64,000 bases of DNA. Source: Leucogyrophana mollusca (Eukaryota; Basidiomycota; Agaricomycetes; Boletales). The notes below the pieces were generated by a model. The model ran no database searches, was not told the DNA's origin, and saw only the letters and a program-made list of their open reading frames with translations. Shown here one piece after another: positions 56,842 through 64,000 of the stretch. Position 1 is the first letter of the stretch. Each line of letters opens with the position of its first letter. Location: contig MU266377.1 in NCBI GenBank assembly GCA_021014945.1, forward strand, positions 62,001-126,000. The letters are read 5' to 3'. The position numbers were made by a program, and so were the translations under genes.

Positions 56842-59605
56842 ATGAGCTTCAGCACGGACAGGATCGAAAAGATATTGCTGGCCGGACAATGGGAGAGCGA
56901 CGCGCCCGAACCATGGGCATCGTTGCCCATCGCTAAACTTGCAAAAGACGTGGTGCAAGGCGCATTTCGAGACGTGCTCACCTCATCTTATGCCCGGGAG
57001 CTTTTCCGATCCACTTCACAGACTAACGTAGAACTGAAACCCTACAAGGAGCTATTCGACTTTACGCTGCCTTCTGTGTCGGATGAAGCGGAAGAGGAAC
57101 TGGTACGGTTGATCTTGGCCGTTGCCTGTCTACACGCATTCGTCCAGGTCAACTGGACAGGACCAGATCTCGATGTCCAGCCATCGGAAGTCATCATATT
57201 TCCTAATGGATCCTCCCTCTTGAACGAGGCATCATTGAACGCCAAAGCTGTCGCAGAGCTAGCTTATGGCGGGGAGCCGGCATATCATCTGGTGCAACAC
57301 GCGACTCTCCTTCGACTCACTCAACTCCTGCTTGATTTGCCTTACCGCCACTGCACGTCTACGCCGTGGTGGAAATTACGCACATCCTTAATCCACGAAC
57401 AGTTATTGGACGAGCCTGTCCCTCACCCACCCGGATTTCTACCCTCCGTCGAGCCACTGTACGGAGGTATTGCGTCTGACCCTGACCTCGCGGGTCGTCT
57501 CCTTTTGGAAGAAGGGCTCCTGGAGCACATGTTCTCCCATGACAAATCGGCAGCTGAGTATTTCGTTCGTGCAGCACATGCGACAGGGCTCCAATACGAG
57601 CTCACTGGCGCCATGGGAAAGCGGACCAAGTTCCAGCAAACAGAGCTGAGCCAATTGATCCTACTTGCAGAGAGTCGGGAAAGGGGGTTATCAACCACTT
57701 CGGATCACAGCGATGTTGAACAGCGTTCAGCTGTCGAGCAATCGGATCCTCGGGCTCGCGGTCCTAGCTTACCAGAGACGCTACTATTGAATGATGACAC
57801 CCTCCTGGAGCAGACTGAATTCACATCATCCGCGCCATCCTCTACAACCTCTCTCCTCGGTCATCTAAATCCCTCCTCCCAACCGCCATTGCATCCCCTT
57901 GATCAGTGCATTCTTCTGTCCCTTTGCCTTAACATACGCAATACCTCGCCTTCACACGGGCTGACAAGTGAACAGATGTCTCCCTACGTTACTCGAGTCA
58001 TCACACACCCAAAGAACTGGTCCGTTCACACCATGGCACTGCTTCTTCGCTCGCGTCTCGAATCATCACGAACGCGAACTGTCGAGCGCTCCACGCTCCA
58101 GCTTCAAGCCCTAATTGACCAGATGCCGACTGCCGACTCCTCCCTGTCGGAGCGCATGCTCTATTTTCATTCAATATCACTGCCAAGCAAGTGGGAAATG
58201 GAACGCGAGCTTGCGTTGCGGTTTTTGTCTCTTGGGGTGGTAAAATCTGCCCTCGAGATCTTCGAGCGTTTAGAGATGTGGGAGGAGGTGGCCAAATGCT
58301 GGCAGTCGATGGAGAGACGCGACAAAGCCATAGCCATTGTTCGTGACTTACTCGAAGGCAGGAGAGAAGAAGCGGATAGCGTGATACTACGAGCCAAGGC
58401 AACTTCAACGTCTCGTCTCAGCGTCCTCGACACCGCAAGGCAAGCAAAACTGTGGTGCCTTCTCGGAGACCTGGAACCTGATAACGCGATCGAGCATTAC
58501 GAGCGTGCCTGGACGATATCCAGCGAAACCTCGGGTCGCGCCATGAGATCCTTGGGAGGATACTACTTCACCCAAGGAGATTTTAAGAAAGCCATCCAGT
58601 GCCTTCAGCGCGCAGTCAAAATAAACCCGCTGCTTTCGCGCTCGTGGTTTATTCTAGGGTGTGCATTTATCAGAGAGGAATGCTGGGAAGGTGCTAGAGA
58701 TGCTTTTAGCCGATGTGTCTCCATTGATGATGAGGACGGGGAAAGTTGGAATAACTTGGCAAGTATGTATCTGCGTTTGGATGGAGCCGCAGAGAAGCAA
58801 CAGAACGGAGAACCCCATACAGTAAGTGACGCCCGAAACAGCTCCTTATAATTCTTCGTTCACAGGAGCATCTATATAGGATGGCGATGAAATCCCTGAG
58901 GGCACCTCGTTCTCAAACAAAACGCTCGCTTTCCGTGCTCTGAAGCAGGGCCTCAAATACAGCTACGAGAACTGGAGGATGTGGTCGAATTATATGATCG
59001 TTGCCATGGACGTTGGGGAGCTATCTGAGGCGTGCCGTGCCCAAGCTCGGATCATTGAAGAAAGAGCCGCAAAGATTGGCGCGGAATCTGTCGATGAAGA
59101 AGTCATCGAGCGTCTCGTCGATGCCGTCACACGGGCACCAGCTGATCCAGACGATGCAGTAGAGGGCAGCGGTGCGGCGCGGGACGCAATAAAAAATCCT
59201 AATGAAGGTCACGGGCTCTTCCCCCGAGTACAAGATCTTTTCGACAGGTCGATCCTTCCCCGCGTATCGTCTCCGCGTATCTTCCGCGCCTACGCACGTC
59301 TACTTACTTGGCAATCACGGTGGGAAGATGCGCTGCGAGCATATCTCGATGCATATCGTGGTGGGGCGGCCGGAACATATGAGAAGGGGGAAACTGATGT
59401 TGGGAAGTGGCGCGAAGCCGTAAGTGAGGTTGAGGAGATCGTGGCCATCTTGGGGAATTTCGGACCGCGAGTGGAAGGCTACAATTGGAAGCTTCAGGGG
59501 CGAAGCATCGTGCGGACGTTCATGGGGCGCTCAAAAGACTTTGAGGACGAGGCGGAATGGACTCGTCTCTCCGATCTTCAAGCCGAATTGCGGAGCGAGG
59601 AATAG
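56842..59605 (+). CDS. EMW1: TTC27/Emw1-like tetratricopeptide protein, 901 aa
   Basis: Two exons (56842-58821, 58880-59605) join in frame to 901 aa. The N-terminal half is helical and lacks simple motifs. From about residue 480 it carries TPR units, for example LEIFERLEMWEEVAKCWQSM, RSLGGYYFTQGDFKKAIQCL, WFILGCAFIREECWEGARDA, DGESWNNLASMYLRLDG and FRALKQGLKYSYENWRMWSN. The WNN-x-A-x-x-Y-x-R and NWRMW-x-NY-x-x-x-A patterns are characteristic of TTC27 and yeast Emw1 (needed for cell-wall maintenance and essential in yeast). Its role in fungi is only partly known; here it probably acts as a chaperone-linked scaffold (inference). Length and repeat position fit the family. Confidence 0.88.
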
Positions 59606-59823
59606 GGTCGACGGATGACACAAGAGGCCGCGGGGTTCCCACTGTGATGTGCTCCATGCAGCAGTAGAACCCGAAGAAGAGCTATAGCCTTAATTACATG
59701 TACAGGAGTGATGTGGTATCTCATAAATAAGATGCGCGGCTAAAGAAGTGTGTACTCGTCGAGGTATCAGAACGAAAGGAGGATGAGAATGAGATATAAT
59801 GTCGTGATAGACTAGCGGGAAAA

Positions 59824-60568
59824 TTAGGGCTTCCAATCTAGAGCTTGGGAGATGCGATTGAGAGCGAGAGTAGTTAGCACCTCGGTGACAACTTGCAGGC
59901 CGGAGTGCTTGATCGTAATGCGCGCAGAGAACATGTCTTCTGGCTTACTGAGCTCCCACGTAGCGATGGTAGAGCGTCCGTCGACACACTTCACTGAATT
60001 TTAATAAGTTGGCACAGGGCAAAGAAACTGTTTCCACACCTCCATCTTTTGTGGAGTGATCTTCCACTTGTAGTCTTTGCCATTTTGCGCCGTAAAATAG
60101 CGAGATCTTGTACAATTTACAAGATCATGAGTAGGTGCAATAGCCAGGAGCTGGGTCACTCACGAGCTTGCGTCCTTCTTCTGACGAATGGAACTTGTCA
60201 TCGGTTGGGTTGGTCCGTTACCGTACACCAAATATCCAGGCGTCCTTGAAGGCCCAAAGTACAGATACGCATTGCTGGGTCCCATGATGTCGGGGTGCTG
60301 CTGGCTCCATTCGGCTTCCCGACAAATTTGCACAACAAGATTTGGTTTCTCCTCAACCTTAGGACAAAGAAAAGGGTTGAGATGAGATAAAATGGTCGAT
60401 AATGCATCGCTACCAGTTTCCTGAATTTGGGCCGTCATAAATCAGCAACGATCGTGACCGATACAACCTTAGGACGCACACAGTGAACGCGGGTCTACCT
60501 TCGATATCTTCGAAATTGAGGTCGAATGGCTCTACGCCGAATTGGAGAAGAATGTATGTCCCAGACAT
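59824..60568 (-). CDS. DUF6593 protein
   Basis: Minus-strand gene starting MSGTYILLQFGVEPFDLNFE. After splicing it continues CREAEWSQQHPDIMGPSNAY, YLYFGPSRTPGYLVYGNGPT, SSRYFTAQNGKDYKWKITPQ, KMECVDGRSTIATWELSKPE and KHSGLQVVTEVLTTLALNRI, with the stop after ISQALDWKP. This pattern (two beta-rich halves, a K/R-x-YKW motif, then SGLxxVTExLTTLxLNR) belongs to the DUF6593 family, which is widespread in mushroom-forming fungi and has no known function. The intron at about 60030-60060 uses acceptor CAGTGAAG. The N-terminal exon join (near 60430-60500) is uncertain. No signal peptide or membrane helix is evident. Confidence 0.72.
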
Positions 60569-61211
60569 TTAGAAATGGGGAGTAGATGTAGAAGAGGGAA
60601 AAGAAATCGCCTGAGTCCACCATCTGGCTGCACCGTTACCTTTTCACGAACAAGGACACGCTGGATCGGGAACATGAGATGAAAAGCACTGCCACAAAGA
60701 AGCCACAGACGCCCACGTGGTTTCCACGACCACGAGAAGCTGCCCACGTGTGGACCACGATAAAGATCTCGCTTCCCTCCTTCCGAGCCGCCGCATCAAA
60801 ATATGTCCACTCCGTGGTGCACAAGCGGAGGAAAGCTGAAACTTTTACTCTAGCAGGACAGGCGATGAGAGCACCGTAAAGCCACAAGTGGAAGCATTTG
60901 GGTATTCTGGATAATAACCGTGCGTAAAACTCGTGTTGATTACGGAGGTATTCGGGTCCATCCTCGCTCATCATGAGAAGAAAGAATATCTCGTCGATCT
61001 TCTAAGTATGACTGTCCAAGGGTCAGAGATGATAACCCCCTTCTGCTCCACCGATCTACGTACACATCATGTCAGCAAGCCTCCGGGCAGGATGGAAAGC
61101 AGACACACGTGGTGCAAGACTCCCAAGGAAAATGAAAGGCAGGAAGTTTCTGCGCTAATCGTACACTGGGAAAGAAATCGGGTTATAATTACCGCCCCGA
61201 ATGTCCGAGGC
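60569..61211. other. intergenic gap, nothing recognised
   Basis: A 643-bp stretch between two minus-strand genes. A plus-strand frame at 60679-60879 and an opposing minus frame show no recognisable domain. Confidence 0.4.
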
Positions 61212-61607
61212 TCAGGTCAGCTCACCGTGTACAATTCCTGGTGAGGCCGGTATGCGAAGATGAATAGGCCGAGCGGTAAAAGGGAAGGGGCATCACATAC
61301 CATAAAATAGTGTCCACACAAGGATGAAAGTAAAGATATTATCCTGGCCCGGGTTGACCAGCTCGCCCAAGCCGCCTTGTAGGTATTTTGCAGGTGTCCC
61401 TTTGCAGTTTATGGCATAAATAACGAATGAAGTTGAGAGAACGGAAGCCACAAAGAGCGCAAATCCCAGCCAGTTTTCGAGGCCCAGGATGCCCGCGGCT
61501 GCTCCAGCAAAGCACGATGAAAGAAACTTCACAGAGGTTAGCGCTTGGTTGTGGGCCACGTTTGGAGCGTACACGAGCTGGGCGGCGGACTCTGTCGTGG
61601 ACGCCAT
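61212..61607 (-). CDS. EMC6: ER membrane complex subunit 6 (EMC6)
   Basis: Small three-helix subunit of the EMC insertase of the ER. The start MASTTESAAQLVYAPNVAHN is family-like. It is followed by SCFAGAAAGILGLENWLGFA, ALFVASVLSTSFVIYAINCK and FILVWTLFYGIVHGELT, where the last residues come from a second exon joined over a 64-65 nt intron after FYG. The VAHN near the N-terminus and FVLVWTLFYGIVH-like end are characteristic of EMC6. Length about 110 aa, as usual. An in-frame ATG at 61760 would add 51 residues with a membrane stretch; this is less likely. The gene is divergent from ASADH, with starts 241 bp apart. Confidence 0.92.
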
Positions 61608-61848
61608 AAGTGTGGATTGTCGGCTTTTGTGATGAAACGTAGTTGCCAGTGGAGGAATAAAGGCCTGTGATTCGTGAAGGGAAGAAGCTGTTTTCATAAG
61701 GAAATATATTCCCACGATCGGGTACAGAGTCTTAATGTTCCAAAAAAGGTAGATCTTCATAACACTGGCAGCAGCACCGAGTCAGCTTCATTTCTCTTTG
61801 CACGGCTTTACCACGTCCCTCTGCCAGACCAAAAACTTGAGGCTCGAC
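61608..61848. promoter_or_regulatory. 241-bp bidirectional promoter of EMC6 and ASADH
   Basis: Starts face away across this gap, so both 5' regulatory regions lie in 241 bp. No motif is individually recognised. Confidence 0.5.
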
Positions 61849-63029
61849 ATGTCTAAACACCCCGAAGGAAGGCAGGTAAAGGTCGGAGTGCTTGGCGCAA
61901 CAGGAACCGTGGGTCAGCGCTTCATTACCCTCCTTGCCCACCACCCTTTCTTCGTCATCCATGCTCTGGGTGCATCTGCACGATCGGCCGGGAAATTGTA
62001 CCCAAAGGCTGCCAATTGGAAGCAGACAACACCAATACCCGCCATCGTGCGTGATATGGTCGTACATGAATGCGACCCCAAGCATTTTATCGACTGTGCC
62101 GCGATATTCTCTGGTCTCGACGCTGATGCAGCCGGAGAAATAGGTAAACACCCTGCAACGTCGTGCAAGTCATAGGTTGACATTATTCCTAATACTCCCA
62201 TACAGAATCCGCGTTCAGAACCGCCGATCTCGCCGTGTTCTCCAATGCCAAAAACTATCGAAGGGATCCCCATGTCCCTCTCATCGTCCCTCTCGCCAAT
62301 GCCTCGCATCTATCCATGATCCCCCAACAACGTTCCTTACACCAGCCACCACTAAAGAAAGGATTTATCCTCACCAACGCTAACTGCTCGACGACTGGCT
62401 ACGTCATACCCCTCGTAGCGATGGAAAAGGCCTTCGGGCCAATAGAAACCTGCATGGTCACTACCATGCAAGCCATCTCCGGCGCTGGCTATCCTGGCGT
62501 TCCAAGCCTCGACATAATGGACAACGTCGTGCCCTATATTAGCGGTGAAGAAGAAAAGATGGAGTGGGAGACACTAAAAATCCTTGGCGGGATCGCACAA
62601 GCTGATGATGGGACGAGAACATTTGACATGCACTCCCGCCACCCCCTTCGCATATCTGCATCGTGTAATCGCGTTCCTGTCATCGACGGCCACACTATGT
62701 GCGTCTCCGTACGGTTCTCTCGCAGACCGCCGCCTAGCCCTCAACAGGTTCGTGAGGCACTGGTCGCCTATACCCCTGAGGCTCAGACAATCGGGTGTCC
62801 CTCTGCACCTGTGCACGCGATCTTTGTGCATGAGGAGCCGGATCGCCCGCAACCGCGTCTGGATCGATACTATCAGGATGGAGCTGGTGTGTCTGTTGGA
62901 CGAGTCCGACAATGTCCAGTTTTAGATATAAAATTCGTCGTTCTTGCCAACAATGTTTCTATCGGGGCTGCCACAAGCAGTATCATTAACGCTGAACTGG
63001 CGATTTTGAAGGGGGTATTAATTGCTTAG
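61849..63029 (+). CDS. HOM2: aspartate-semialdehyde dehydrogenase
   Basis: Second step of the pathway to homoserine, threonine, methionine and isoleucine: reduces aspartyl-phosphate to the semialdehyde with NADPH. Two exons joined at 62144-62205 give about 370 aa. The Rossmann motif VGVLGATGTVGQRFITLL is near the start, followed by IFSGLDADAAGEIESAF. The active-site cysteine lies in ILTNANCSTTGYVI. The block MQAISGAGYPGVPSLDIMDN follows, and the catalytic histidine is in PVIDGHTMCVSVRF. ATG 61849 (MSKHPEGRQVKVGVLG) is preferred to the in-frame ATG at 61798 by length and the family start. All active-site residues are present, so the enzyme looks functional. Confidence 0.95.
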
Positions 63030-63221
63030 AAGGAGCAAAGCATGCACTTCTAAGCTGTATCGTACGCCTTTGACATGTACCACTACCTAAGAATCCCCCG
63101 ACAAAACACCCCAGTCAAATAATTGCATTTATGTTATCGCAACGAATATACAACGAGCGAAAGCGTATTGTAAAGTAGCACGGAACACTGTACAATAAGA
63201 CATTAAGAGCAGACAAGAATA
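63030..63221. other. convergent intergenic gap
   Basis: Short gap between the stops of ASADH and SMC5. It probably holds both 3' UTRs. Confidence 0.5.
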
Positions 63222-64000
63222 TCACGTAGCCGCAGCCGAGCGATTGCGATGTTGCACATAGGTATTAATCATGTTCATCATATTCCCAAGGCCCTTGTCT
63301 TCAGGAAGCCATTCTCCGTTATTTACGCATAGGATCTTCATGCGCTCGTGGTAGTTCAAGTCGGCCAACAGCTTGGGCGTGATAAGGAAGTACTGAGCAC
63401 TGTCATCCTTGCAAGTGACCTCTACCATGGAATCATGGACAGCTCGTTCTGCGCGCATGTCCATGCCCTAAGAGCAACATCACTAAGACTTGTCACCGGC
63501 TAAATTCAGGCTACATACCTGATTGATTTCATCTACAAGAGAGAAAGGCGTGCGGGCTTCCTCCGTCAAACTCATCAAGTACAAAATAGTGGTTAGTGAA
63601 CGTTCCTGCAGAAAGGATATGAGCGATAGACGGAGCATTGAACCTCGTGAAAACATACGCCACCGGACTGCCTCTGGCCCGTTAGTAACTGTAGTTTTTC
63701 CTTGTCACGGAACTTGACGAGTATGTCGATTGCCCACTTGTCAAAGTCATCGTGGGGGCTGACGCGAATCTCGCCCGCGCATCCAATCCCTGTGGGGTGT
63801 CAAGACCAGCAAGAAATTGAACAAGGGACATGGAGCTCACGATCAAATGCGGCAGAAAATTTCTTTCCGATGCTGGCAACAAGCGATTCCAGGGCAGGCT
63901 GCCAGTTATCCTGATGATGTACAATGAGCAACCTAGGTCTCCCAAGTATCAAATACAATGATTCACCTTGGCGTTTTTGATCTCACGCTGCAGTTTCTGT
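63222..64000 (-). CDS. SMC5: SMC5 C-terminal ATPase region, continues past the right edge
   Basis: Partial gene that runs off the window. SMC5 pairs with SMC6 in the DNA-repair and recombination complex. The visible C-terminal portion includes [20 protein letters not shown], the ATPase signature [20 protein letters not shown], and the Walker B and D-loop region [22 protein letters not shown]. It ends [36 protein letters not shown] and a short tail (HRNRSAAAT). [26 protein letters not shown] is diagnostic of SMC5. Introns interrupt the region. The N-terminal ATPase half and coiled coils are beyond the edge. Confidence 0.9.

Noticed and set aside
1..64000. CRISPR arrays, bacterial operons, plasmid or virus genes
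   Set aside because: Nothing of this kind was seen; the window is a eukaryotic nuclear sequence with spliceosomal introns throughout.

Overview
The window is nuclear DNA from a filamentous basidiomycete, most likely an Agaricomycete. Genes are dense, interrupted by many very short introns (mostly 47-70 nt, with CTGAC/CTAAC-like branch sites), and include a DUF6593 gene and a STE3-type pheromone receptor. The species cannot be fixed from sequence alone. I rebuilt gene models by joining exons on splice sites, reading frame and family conservation. No viral, plasmid, CRISPR or bacterial features were seen. || Layout. 1-5.2 kb: the 3' part of a three-finger C2H2 protein gene and a 930-aa conserved protein of unknown function. 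5.4-13.5 kb: RNA polymerase I subunit RPA2 (minus) and a NUP98/Nup116-type GLFG nucleoporin (plus), divergent from a 158-bp gap. 13.5-15.1 kb: an AT-rich, repeat-like island. 15.1-17.2 kb: the mitochondrial HIG1 protein RCF2 and a tail-anchored cytochrome b5. 17.9-21.7 kb: a second FG nucleoporin with an N-terminal membrane segment (POM121-like layout). 21.7-22.8 kb: a recent 1.09-kb TIR transposon with a tRNA-like core, followed by a tRNA-Arg(ACG) gene. 23.7-27.6 kb: spliceosomal U5-40K and an Atg22-type MFS transporter. 27.8-28.7 kb: a decayed ankyrin gene. 28.8-34.1 kb: LARP7-like protein, a NADAR protein with a myristoylation motif, and SAP18 with an RGG tail. 34.4-40 kb: membrane copper amine oxidase and a sugar transporter. 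40.7-42.3 kb: NEDD8/Rub1 and an AlkB-like dioxygenase. 43-46.3 kb: pheromone receptor and a hotdog thioesterase. 46.6-52.3 kb: an SH3-SAM-PH-CH polarity scaffold and ITPase (HAM1). 52.9-59.6 kb: DHX33 helicase, a second hotdog thioesterase and TTC27/EMW1. 59.8-64 kb: DUF6593 protein, EMC6, aspartate-semialdehyde dehydrogenase and the 3' part of SMC5. || Functional picture. Most genes are housekeeping: rRNA synthesis and ribosome biogenesis (RPA2, DHX33), nuclear pore (two FG nucleoporins), RNA processing (U5-40K, LARP7, SAP18), protein modification (NEDD8), ER and mitochondrial membranes (EMC6, RCF2, cytochrome b5), nucleotide sanitation, amino-acid synthesis and genome maintenance. The accessory content is the transposon, the AT-rich island, the ankyrin relic, the transporters, the amine oxidase and the pheromone receptor. 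|| The strongest unusual signals are an apparent 2-nt exon beside the cofactor-tyrosine exon of the copper amine oxidase, the POM121-like nucleoporin, and the intact transposon with its 9-bp target duplication. Others are the nucleoporin whose reading frame stops exactly at the NUP98 autocleavage position, and three introns that seem to need GC-AG splicing.
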